Positions 1 through 7,771 of a stretch of DNA of 32,543 nt are shown here, piece by piece (the stretch's first letter is position 1; every line of letters starts with the position of its first letter). The notes under the pieces are model-generated. The model ran no database searches. It saw nothing but the letters and a program-made list of their open reading frames with translations, and was not told the DNA's origin. Origin of the DNA: Scytonema sp. UIC 10036 (GTDB taxonomy: Bacteria > Cyanobacteriota > Cyanobacteriia > Cyanobacteriales > Nostocaceae); contig NZ_WJFC01000152.1 of assembly GCF_009725235.1 (NCBI RefSeq), positions 1-32,543 of the forward strand, read 5' to 3'. The position numbers were made by a program, and so were the translations under genes.

Positions 1-312
1 AATACCCCCCTTTCATCCCCCCTTGGTAAGGGGGGACAGAATACCCCCCTTTCATCCCCCCTTGGTAAGGGGGGACAGAATACCCCCCTTTCATCCCCCC
101 TTGGTAAGGGGGGACAGAATACCCCCCTTTCATCCCCCCTTGGTAAGGGGGGACAGAATACCCCCCTTTCATCCCCCCTTGGTAAGGGGGGACAGAATAC
201 CCCCCTTTCATCCCCCCTTGGTAAGGGGGGACAGAATACCCCCCTTTCATCCCCCCTTGGTAAGGGGGGACAGAATACCCCCCTTTCATCCCCCCTTGGT
301 AAGGGGGGACAA
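1..312. repeat. Tandem array of eight 39-bp hairpin units
   Basis: Eight head-to-tail copies of a 39-bp unit begin at 1, 40, 79, 118, 157, 196, 235 and 274. I see no differences among them except the last base of copy 8. Each contains a perfect 8-bp inverted repeat with a 3-nt loop (CCCCCCTTGGTAAGGGGGG). In the last copy an outer arm, ACCCCCCTTT paired with AAAGGGGGGT, adds a second stem. The array starts at the window edge, so more copies may lie to the left. There are no spacers, so it is not a CRISPR. The unit is 13 codons long, so one frame reads as an artefactual repeated peptide. Bases 313-433 hold nothing recognisable. Confidence 0.95.
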
Positions 313-433
313 AGGGGGGTAATTTTCGTACCTCACCAAGTTGAAATCTGCTGTATCTAATTTTCATAGTCTTATCGAATCGCAATACCGTAACCTTAAA
401 ATAGCCATTTTGTTGTTTTGTTCTTTGGCAATT

Positions 434-3400
434 TTACTGTCCTTTACAATCAGTTGAAGATAACCAAGGGCTTTGGGGAGTCACTTGAGCAGCTTGCGCT
501 GTGAGCAGAATTTCACCTTTGGAATTAATCACGATCGCTTGAGCTTCCGATATCGAATCGCTCTCCTGAGTCACGCTCGAAGTTGATGAACGAGCTTCCT
601 TTGCATTCCTAATTGATGGGGATTTCTCTGTTGGAATGGGAGATGTATCCAAATCTTGCAATGACATCTCGGCGTTCAACGGACTTTCAGGGTTAGGCAA
701 AAGCCCACCCCGTCCAGTGACCACAAATTTACCAGCCGCCTGTCCTGGGTTAGCCCGACAACCTTGAGCGATGGTATTAGAAGCATCAGCCAATTGCACG
801 GGTAAGTCCACTAATCCTTGAGTTGGATCGACATCAGGGGTTTTAATTTCCACTTCCCCGCTAACGCCATAAGTAGAACTAGCAGTAATATCGCTCAAAG
901 CCGTCTGCTGGATGCGGAACTTAGTACCAAAAACACTCTGAGCCGAAATTTTAATGTTACCTCCCCTTCCTTTCAATGCATCAGCTTTAATGTCGCTATT
1001 TTCTGAAGAAACTGCAACTAAAAAACCTGTATTAATATTGATATTGCCACCATTTCCCTGTCCGCTAGTAGTTCCTACTGTTGCAGAAATCATGCTACTA
1101 CGACCCATTTGGATTGTATCCCTTACTCGTAAGGATATTTCACCACCATCATCAGAAGCAGTTTCTGCTAAAATTTTCGCTTGTTGATCGAGCAAAAGAG
1201 AACGAGAAGTGAGGTTAATATTACCTGCCTTTCCAGCCCCAGTTGCTTGTACATACAATCCACTACTTGCCTGAGCATTTGAAGAAGTTCCAATGAGTTT
1301 GACTGTGTCGGATGCATTAATCGTGATGTTTCCTCCCTCATTTCCAGCAAAGGTAGAAGCAGAAATGCGTGCTCCATTTTGAATGAGTAGATTATCCGTA
1401 TTCACAGTCAAGTTACCTGCAGGTGCTTCCCCATATGTTGAAGTAAACAAACCGCTCAGAGACTGACCATCCTCAGAAGTACCAAGAAGTTGAACTGTAT
1501 TTGTAGCTGTTATGTCGATTTGTCCACCAGGCGCTAAACCATTGGTTATTGCCTGAATTTGAGCACCATCTTGTATCAATAATTGCTTAGTATCGATTTC
1601 AACACTTCCTCCTGCACCGCGATCGTATGTAGAAGCTGAAATTCGTGCTTGTTTTCCTTGGAGCGTTAATTGTTCGGTTTTTAAAGTTATGTTACCTCCT
1701 TGACTTGTTGCTCCAGCCTCCACCTGAGCAAACAAACCACTGAAGTGTGGATCTGTGGCTTCTCCCCGCACTTCCACTGTAGGCGCAACAACAGAAATAC
1801 TGCCAGCATTCCCCGCTCCAAATGTGCCAACCGACACCTGAAAACCGCTACCCATATGTAATGTTCCGGTTTCGATCGCGATGCTGCCACCCTGACCGCT
1901 TGCTCCTGGTTCAACTTGGCTTAATACACCACTGATTGAAGTAGCAGTTTGGTTGCCCATCAGTTCTACTTTCCCAGCATGAATCGTTATATTACCCGCA
2001 TCTCCATCACTGTAAGTAGAAGCAGACATCCTCGCTCCATCTCCGACACTCAAATTTCCAGTTTCAATTCTGATGTCTCCAGCTTTTCCAGATCCAGTTG
2101 TATCAGTAAACAAGAGACTGGGAATCAGCATATTAAATAGTTTTGACTCTCCTACTACAGTGAGGGAGTTCGAGGCTTTTACTGTTAAGTTACCGCCCAA
2201 TCCACTATTTGTAGTAATGACCGCTACCTGTGCTCCATCTCGAACCCACAAATTATTTGTATCAATTATTACATTACCGCCAATTTCCATCCCTGTTGTT
2301 TGAGTTCCTAAAATACTGAGGTTTGTTAATTCTATATCTGCAGACCGAAGAGTCATATTCCCTCCACGACCTGCACCCTCTGTTTCTGTAAAAACAACTG
2401 TGTCAAACCCAGTGAAAGTCATTTTCTGAGCTTCCAGAGTCACGTCTCCCCCGGAAACTGAACCAGATGCGATCGTCCGTATCTCAGAATCACTCACCGA
2501 TAATTGATTGGCTCGGATCGCAATTCCACCACCACTCTCCGTGCCATCGACATCCGTTTTGGCAGTCAGACTTGAATGCTCCAGTAAGGTAACTGCCTCC
2601 CCTTGTATGTGAATATTACCGCCACCCGAACCGCTAACATCAATTGAAGATCCTTGAAGTTGAAGATTTTGAAATGTTCCAACACTAGAATATCCCAAAG
2701 CAAACCCTTGAGACGTTGGATTTAAACTAACAAAACTGTCATCATCCACACTACCTAGTTCAATACGACCCCCAGGAACAGTTATATTTCCATTTGCCCC
2801 CATAATTTCACCACCAACAAGTGCTAAGGTCGTATGAGATTGCCCTTGAAGCCCAGCAGGTTCTCCAAAAAAGTTTGTGACTGTTCCATCCCCATTAAAT
2901 TGGGATTGGTTCACAATCGAACCCGGATTTTTACCAAATTGCAAGCCAATAGGTACGCTAATAGTTAACAAAGGGGTGGTAGGATTGGTAGCGCTAAACT
3001 CCTCCCCATTGGAAAGTTTTAAACTATTGGCAGTACTTGCAATAAAAGAGCCACCAATATTTAACTCAGCGTTTGGACCAAAGACAATACCATTTGGATT
3101 GATCAGAAACAGGTTGGCTTTCCCTTGAGTTTGAATTAAACCGTTGATGTTAGAAACCGTTCCTCCAGTGACGCGACTGATGATATTTTCAATACTAGAG
3201 GCATTGTTGAAAATACCCGCTCCTCCTGTGGGTACAGAAAAGTTTGTGAAGCTGTGAAACAGGTTATTACCTACCTGTGTTCCTCCTGTAATGACAAAAT
3301 CCAGACCTGGTGTTGTTCCACTTGTCACAACCGTTGGGTTGGACAGGGTGCTATCTGGAGAAATTTGCGCGATTGCTACCGCTGAAGTGTTTAATGTAAC

Positions 3401-3490
3401 AAAAATAATAATAACTCGATTGACAAATTTGAAAGTTTTTTTGTATAAAATGTGTCTTGATATTTGGACGCCTAACGGCTTAGCGTTCAT
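434..3490 (-). CDS. Filamentous haemagglutinin N-terminal domain protein (TpsA-like adhesin)
   Basis: This is a 1018-residue secreted, surface-type protein of the two-partner secretion family common in filamentous cyanobacteria. A basic N-terminus is followed by a hydrophobic stretch (about residues 25-41) ending in AIA before Q42, which fits a Sec signal peptide. Residues ~45-190 match the haemagglutination-activity (TPS) domain, including the NPNGI motif at 131-135. The rest, to about residue 900, is rich in G, N, S and T with recurring GGNI, GNIT and GAG motifs, as expected for a right-handed beta-helix. A tail with GCRANPG and GRGGLLPNP is typical of the cyanobacterial members. No TpsB/ShlB transporter is in the window. 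It is transcribed away from the DUF928 and CHASE2 genes, which often accompany such adhesins. The ATG at 3490 is the start; no clear Shine-Dalgarno is seen. Adhesion is inferred from the family. Confidence 0.9.
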   Translation of the reverse strand: MNAKPLGVQISRHILYKKTFKFVNRVIIIFVTLNTSAVAIAQISPDSTLSNPTVVTSGTTPGLDFVITGGTQVGNNLFHSFTNFSVPTGGAGIFNNASSIENIISRVTGGTVSNINGLIQTQGKANLFLINPNGIVFGPNAELNIGGSFIASTANSLKLSNGEEFSATNPTTPLLTISVPIGLQFGKNPGSIVNQSQFNGDGTVTNFFGEPAGLQGQSHTTLALVGGEIMGANGNITVPGGRIELGSVDDDSFVSLNPTSQGFALGYSSVGTFQNLQLQGSSIDVSGSGGGNIHIQGEAVTLLEHSSLTAKTDVDGTESGGGIAIRANQLSVSDSEIRTIASGSVSGGDVTLEAQKMTFTGFDTVVFTETEGAGRGGNMTLRSADIELTNLSILGTQTTGMEIGGNVIIDTNNLWVRDGAQVAVITTNSGLGGNLTVKASNSLTVVGESKLFNMLIPSLLFTDTTGSGKAGDIRIETGNLSVGDGARMSASTYSDGDAGNITIHAGKVELMGNQTATSISGVLSQVEPGASGQGGSIAIETGTLHMGSGFQVSVGTFGAGNAGSISVVAPTVEVRGEATDPHFSGLFAQVEAGATSQGGNITLKTEQLTLQGKQARISASTYDRGAGGSVEIDTKQLLIQDGAQIQAITNGLAPGGQIDITATNTVQLLGTSEDGQSLSGLFTSTYGEAPAGNLTVNTDNLLIQNGARISASTFAGNEGGNITINASDTVKLIGTSSNAQASSGLYVQATGAGKAGNINLTSRSLLLDQQAKILAETASDDGGEISLRVRDTIQMGRSSMISATVGTTSGQGNGGNININTGFLVAVSSENSDIKADALKGRGGNIKISAQSVFGTKFRIQQTALSDITASSTYGVSGEVEIKTPDVDPTQGLVDLPVQLADASNTIAQGCRANPGQAAGKFVVTGRGGLLPNPESPLNAEMSLQDLDTSPIPTEKSPSIRNAKEARSSTSSVTQESDSISEAQAIVINSKGEILLTAQAAQVTPQSPWLSSTDCKGQ

Positions 3491-3569
3491 ATATGTAATT
3501 TTCGATAATTTGATTCGATCGGAAGGTAAATGTTAAGAGACATTTTGAGCGCATCAATCTAGTAGTCAC

Positions 3570-3596
3570 CTCGTTCCCAGGCGGAGCCTGGGAATG
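3570..3596. repeat. Dispersed palindrome, CTCGTTCCCAGGC type
   Basis: The sequence CCCAGGC-GGA-GCCTGGG (3576-3592) is a perfect 7-bp stem with a 3-nt loop, set in CTCGTTCC...GGAATG. Related copies lie at 9530-9550 (truncated) and 28314-28342 (nearly complete). A second GC-rich inverted patch (GAGGCTCCGCCTC) follows at about 3605-3618. All copies are intergenic, as expected for a mobile palindromic repeat. Confidence 0.85.
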
Positions 3597-3666
3597 CCTT
3601 ACTAGAGGCTCCGCCTCCCGTATAAGGCTAGACGAGGCAGCAGCCCACCAGACTGCAAGTTGGTTT

Positions 3667-3699
3667 AGATCCCCGACTTCTTGAAGAAGTCGGGGATCT
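3667..3699. repeat. Perfect 33-bp palindrome
   Basis: Two 16-bp arms (AGATCCCCGACTTCTT and its exact reverse complement) flank a single central base. It would form a very stable hairpin on either strand. It lies about 180 bp upstream of the adhesin start. This looks like a dispersed cyanobacterial repeat rather than a terminator, because there is no T-tract and no gene ends here. Confidence 0.9.
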
Positions 3700-4159
3700 G
3701 GCAACCCCTTAAAATCAATCTAGCGGGGATGGCTCGTTGCTATTATCAGAAGAATATAAAATCTAATAACAGTTCTGTTGTAATTCACAATGGCTTCAAG
3801 TGTAAAGTTCTACTAGAAAAACTTTGTATCTTGGATTGAACAATTGGTGAGATAAAGAAACTTGGCATCTTCCCGATCCGGGTTTATAAAATCTCTATTG
3901 TCTCATAGCTCAAATATGATTCCTATAATTGCATATGCTCGGAATTCATTTTGGATTAGTTGAAATTACTGATAAATGAAATACTTTTTTCTAAAATTCA
4001 TATTTTATTTAGTTAAAATTACTCAAATTTTAACTCATCTTAATAATATTTTTAGTATGAAAAATCTATAAAATTTTTGATTTTAATTTTTTAGGACAAG
4101 AAAATGATATATCACTATTACTAGTGTATTTTGCAAAAAAAAATAAGTAGTACAAATAT

Positions 4160-4867
4160 ATGCTTGAAAATAAAATTAAAATTATGGTGCCGATAACTAT
4201 CTTTTTGACTTATCTACTAGCTTTATCATTGATACTACCACAAATAGTTATGGCAGAATCTAGAGAAGGATTCCCAGGACGGCGAGTAGGAGGCGGAACA
4301 CGCAGTGGGTGCGAACTGAATTCCAAGCAACTGATGGCATTATCGCCCGAAAACAATTTGGGATTGACAAAAGCAGCGTATCCGACATTGTTTTTCTTTG
4401 TACCCCAAACCTCTACTCCCAAAACAGTAGAGTTTGTCCTTAGAGACGATAAGAACCATTTAGTCTACGAGAAAACTTTCACAAAAACTGGTTCATCCGG
4501 AATTATTAATCTCAGCTTGCCTCAAACGACATCTTTACCTCCACTAACCATTGGGAAAAACTACCGTTGGTATTTGTCAATGATTTGCGAACCAAACAAT
4601 AGAGCTAAAGATATTGTTGTATCAGGTTGGATTCGACGAGTACAACTAGACCCCTCATTGACTCAGAAGTTAGAACAAATAAAAACAGCAGCAGATCGTG
4701 CTGACTTATATGCCAGTGCGGGACTTTGGCAAGATGCACTTGTCACATTGGCTGAAGATCGTTACACTCAACCTAATAACTCTCAATTAGTTACAAGTTG
4801 GACAAAACTTTTACAAACTGAAAAGTTAGAAGCGATCGCACAAGAACCGCTTTTAGGTAATCGTTAG
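4160..4867 (+). CDS. DUF928 domain protein, exported
   Basis: This 235-residue protein has a hydrophobic N-terminus (residues ~10-31) ending VMA before E33, consistent with a signal peptide, so it is probably periplasmic or outer-surface. The mature part matches DUF928: a GGGTR segment, a TLFFFVPQ-like strand, a FVLRDD segment, then YRWYLSMIC and SGWIRRV, followed by a helical C-terminus (LASAGLW-like repeat, here YASAGLWQDALVTL). DUF928 has no established biochemical function, but these genes recur beside CHASE2 proteins and haemagglutinin-type adhesins in cyanobacteria. Both types flank it here. ATG 4160 is taken as the start; an in-frame ATG at residue 9 is possible. No Shine-Dalgarno is visible. 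Its stop codon is the first triplet of a heptamer repeat tract. Confidence 0.85.
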   Translation: MLENKIKIMVPITIFLTYLLALSLILPQIVMAESREGFPGRRVGGGTRSGCELNSKQLMALSPENNLGLTKAAYPTLFFFVPQTSTPKTVEFVLRDDKNHLVYEKTFTKTGSSGIINLSLPQTTSLPPLTIGKNYRWYLSMICEPNNRAKDIVVSGWIRRVQLDPSLTQKLEQIKTAADRADLYASAGLWQDALVTLAEDRYTQPNNSQLVTSWTKLLQTEKLEAIAQEPLLGNR

Positions 4868-4962
4868 TGGTTAGTTGTTAGTGGTTAGTTGTTAGTTGTT
4901 AGTTGTCAACCACTAACCTACTCCTTACTCCCTACTCCCTACTCCCTACTCCCTACTCCCTA
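4865..4962. repeat. Two heptanucleotide repeat tracts filling the DUF928-CHASE2 gap
   Basis: Six heptamers of the TAGTTGT/TAGTGGT type run from 4865 to 4906, and the first TAG is the DUF928 stop codon. After a short inverted segment (CAACCACTAACC), CTCCTTA and five CTCCCTA units run from 4921 to 4962. The tract ends two bases before the GTG start of the next gene. These are cyanobacterial short tandemly repeated repetitive (STRR) sequences. They occupy the whole spacer including the ribosome-binding region. Confidence 0.95.
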
Positions 4963-4964
4963 AT

Positions 4965-7577
4965 GTGATTGCTCAATTTACCAAAAAGTTGTCTTCCCTA
5001 CTGTCAGTCGTTAATAGCTACTGTCAGCACAAAGCCATTGCAACATTAAGTGTTAAACAATCGGTTCTTGCAGCCAGTATTCTTATGGCTGCGCTAGTGC
5101 TAGCTACCAGATACACGGGTGGATTGCAATTTTTGGAATTACTTGCTTTCGACCAAATGGTGCGCCTTGTATCTAATTCCGAACCAGACGAACGATTGTT
5201 GGTTGTTGCAATTACAGAAGCTGATATCGAGAAACTGAAACAATGGCCTATCTCAGACCAAACCCTTGCCCAAGCCTTAAAGAACCTGCAACAATATAAA
5301 CCTAAGGTTATTGGGATAGACCTTTACCGCAATATTCCAGTACCACCGGGCGACAAGACTCTGTTTCAGGAACTTCGCCGTCCCAACGTAATTAGTATTT
5401 ATGAGTTTGGGGGTGTGGACTCTGAAGGAGTTCCTTCTGTTCGAGGTGTATCCCCAAAGCAAATAGGTTTTAACGACTTGTTGCTTGACCCTGATGGTGT
5501 TATCCGTCGTCATTTGATGTACGCGTATGAAGGTGAGAAAAAGTATTACTCTTTCTCCCTGCGATTGAGTCTCAAATATTTAGCACAACAAAATATTTCC
5601 TTCAAAAGGACACCAGATGGATTGCAATTAGGCAATACCAATTTTCCTGCTTTAAGTACTCATTCTGGTGGGTATCACAATCTTGATGATGCAGGCTACC
5701 AAGTGCTTGTGCCATACCGTTCGGTGAACGTAGCGCGGCAAGTCACCTTAAGTCAAGTGTTACGCGGAGAAATCAATCCGAATTTGGTAAAGGATAAGGT
5801 TGTCCTAATTGGTACAACCGCACCCAGTATTAAAGACATTTTTTTCACTCCTCATAATGCAGGACACTCAGCAAAAGCAATAACACCGGGAATTTTTATC
5901 CACGCTCAATTTGTGAGTCAACTCTTGAGTACTACGCTAGATCGAAAACCGTTAATTTGGTTTTGGTCGGAATGGGAAGAAGCCCTATGGATATTTTCAT
6001 GGGCTTTGATAGGTGGTGTATTGGCTTGTCGGCTTCGACATCCTCTTTTTTTGGGCGTAGTTGGAGTGATTTCCTGGGCTAGCTTAGGTGGCATTTGCTT
6101 TTATATATTTCTTCAGGGAGGCTGGATACCTTTTGTCCCCGCATCTATAGCATTAATTCATACAGAAATAATTGCATATTGTTACGTATTGTTACGTAAT
6201 TCGCTTCACGATCCCCTCACCGATTTACCCAATCGAGACTGTTTTCTTAAGAGTTTGGAAGTGGCGATCGCTCTTAGCGCAAGCCGTACCCGGCTTATCG
6301 CAAACTCACAACTTCGGCAAAATATGCGATTTGCCGTATTATTTATCAATTTAGATCGCTTCAAGATTATCAATGAAAGCCTTGGTTACCAAGTAGGTGA
6401 CCAACTCTTAAAAAATACAGCAAAAAGATTAAAAGCTGGTGTAAGAAGTAGAGGAACAGTTGCAAGGGTGGGAGGCGATGAGTTTGCGATTTTGCTCTTA
6501 AACATGAGCCATACCAGTGAAGCAACTCAGTTAGCTGATGAACTCCAACAGCAAATCAGTCAACCCTTTCACAAAGATGGGCAAGAAATATTTACGAGTA
6601 TTAGCATTGGTATAGCCTTTAATCAAAGCGAACTTAACTACCATCCAGTAGAGTTATTGAGAGATGCCCACATAGCTATGTACCGAGCAAAAGACTTAGG
6701 CAAAGCTCGTCATCAAGTCTTTGCAACAGGTATGCATACCCAAGTCATCAAGCGCTTTCAACTCGAAGCCGATCTTCGCCGGGGAATAGATTTAGAAGAA
6801 TTGTATCTTGTATACCAGCCAATAGTGTCGCTAATTACAGAAAAAATAGCTGGATTTGAAGCACTTGTCAGGTGGAACCATCCCAAGTATGGTTTTGTCC
6901 CTCCTTTAGAATTTGTTTCAGTTGCAGAAGAAACTGGTCTAATTATTCCTTTAGGAAAGTGGATTTTTCAAGTAGCTTGCCGTCAATTATCTATATGGCA
7001 AGCCCAATTTCCTGCAAGCCCCCCCTTAATGATGAGTATAAATCTTTCTGGGCAACAATTAACTCAACCTGATTTAGTTGAATACGTTGAACAATCTTTA
7101 AAAAAAACCGGATTAGATGGGCGGAGTGTAAAATTAGAAATTACTGAAAGCGTAGCCATGAAAGATGTGGAAGCAGCTATATCCGTAATGCTACGGTTAA
7201 GAAGTTTAAACTTAAGGTTAAGTATAGACGATTTTGGTACGGGGTATTCATCTTTAAGTTATCTACACCGCTTTCCAGTGAATACACTAAAGATAGACCG
7301 CTCGTTTGTTAGTCGAATGGAAGATACTGATGAAGATGCAGCAATTGTTCAGACGATCGTTATGCTCAGCCATTCATTGGGGATGGATATTGTTGCGGAG
7401 GGTGTAGAAACAGTCGAACAAAAAGCAAAATTGCAAGCGCTCAATTGTGAATACGGACAAGGCTATTTCTTCTCCAAACCTGTAGATAGCAACACAGCAA
7501 CAGCGCTATTACAAAGCCAGTTTTATACAGCAGATAGCTGTTTGGTAGAGGAACAGCACAAGATGCCTCAAGCTTGA
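4965..7577 (+). CDS. CHASE2-GGDEF-EAL cyclic-di-GMP enzyme
   Basis: This 870-residue membrane protein is predicted both to make and to break down cyclic di-GMP. An N-terminal membrane helix (~33-47) leads to an extracytoplasmic CHASE2 sensor (~55-330), then three membrane helices (~340-410). The GGDEF domain (~415-570) has an intact GGDEF at 503-507; the upstream RxxD inhibitory site is degenerate (RSRG). The EAL domain (~595-850) keeps its key motifs: EAL at 632-634, SINLSG, LEITES, DDFGTG from 755, the lysine of TLKIDRSF, AEGVET and a GQGYFFSKP end. Both activities therefore look intact. The GTG start follows directly after the repeat tract, with no room for a Shine-Dalgarno; the next ATG lies inside the first membrane helix. 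It follows DUF928 on the same strand. A role controlling the neighbouring adhesin is inference. Confidence 0.93.
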   Translation: MIAQFTKKLSSLLSVVNSYCQHKAIATLSVKQSVLAASILMAALVLATRYTGGLQFLELLAFDQMVRLVSNSEPDERLLVVAITEADIEKLKQWPISDQTLAQALKNLQQYKPKVIGIDLYRNIPVPPGDKTLFQELRRPNVISIYEFGGVDSEGVPSVRGVSPKQIGFNDLLLDPDGVIRRHLMYAYEGEKKYYSFSLRLSLKYLAQQNISFKRTPDGLQLGNTNFPALSTHSGGYHNLDDAGYQVLVPYRSVNVARQVTLSQVLRGEINPNLVKDKVVLIGTTAPSIKDIFFTPHNAGHSAKAITPGIFIHAQFVSQLLSTTLDRKPLIWFWSEWEEALWIFSWALIGGVLACRLRHPLFLGVVGVISWASLGGICFYIFLQGGWIPFVPASIALIHTEIIAYCYVLLRNSLHDPLTDLPNRDCFLKSLEVAIALSASRTRLIANSQLRQNMRFAVLFINLDRFKIINESLGYQVGDQLLKNTAKRLKAGVRSRGTVARVGGDEFAILLLNMSHTSEATQLADELQQQISQPFHKDGQEIFTSISIGIAFNQSELNYHPVELLRDAHIAMYRAKDLGKARHQVFATGMHTQVIKRFQLEADLRRGIDLEELYLVYQPIVSLITEKIAGFEALVRWNHPKYGFVPPLEFVSVAEETGLIIPLGKWIFQVACRQLSIWQAQFPASPPLMMSINLSGQQLTQPDLVEYVEQSLKKTGLDGRSVKLEITESVAMKDVEAAISVMLRLRSLNLRLSIDDFGTGYSSLSYLHRFPVNTLKIDRSFVSRMEDTDEDAAIVQTIVMLSHSLGMDIVAEGVETVEQKAKLQALNCEYGQGYFFSKPVDSNTATALLQSQFYTADSCLVEEQHKMPQA

Positions 7578-7771
7578 AAAAGGAATATCCCCCACTCCCC
7601 TTGTTCTTTGGAGAAACACAATTTGTGGAGAAAGTAAAAAAATTATCTACCTTTACCGTAGAATTGCCCGGAAACGGCGTGCAAAGTCGTGAATAATTAT
7701 ATTATCGAGCACCGAGCACAGTGAAAATAAGCGTGTAATCTATCAAACTAGCTACTAGCAATTTACTTAAG

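Larger units (their letters stand above)
3491..4159. other. Intergenic region between divergent adhesin and DUF928 genes
   Basis: This 669-bp gap separates two divergent genes. The half nearer the adhesin holds two palindromic repeats, listed separately. From about 3740 to 4159 it is strongly AT-rich with no convincing reading frame or RNA gene. Promoters for both genes presumably lie here, but I cannot place them. A 74-codon frame at 3480-3704 (minus) consists mostly of palindrome sequence and is not a gene. Confidence 0.6.

Noticed and set aside
1..312. Possible CRISPR array
   Set aside because: Units are adjacent with no unique spacers, and no cas genes are in the window.
23..322. 99-codon open frame across the 39-bp array
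   Set aside because: It encodes only VRGDRIPPFHPPL repeats because the unit is 39 bp; it has no gene-like start context and the array is a hairpin repeat.
3480..3704. 74-codon minus-strand frame
   Set aside because: It is composed largely of two palindromic repeats and overlaps the adhesin start.
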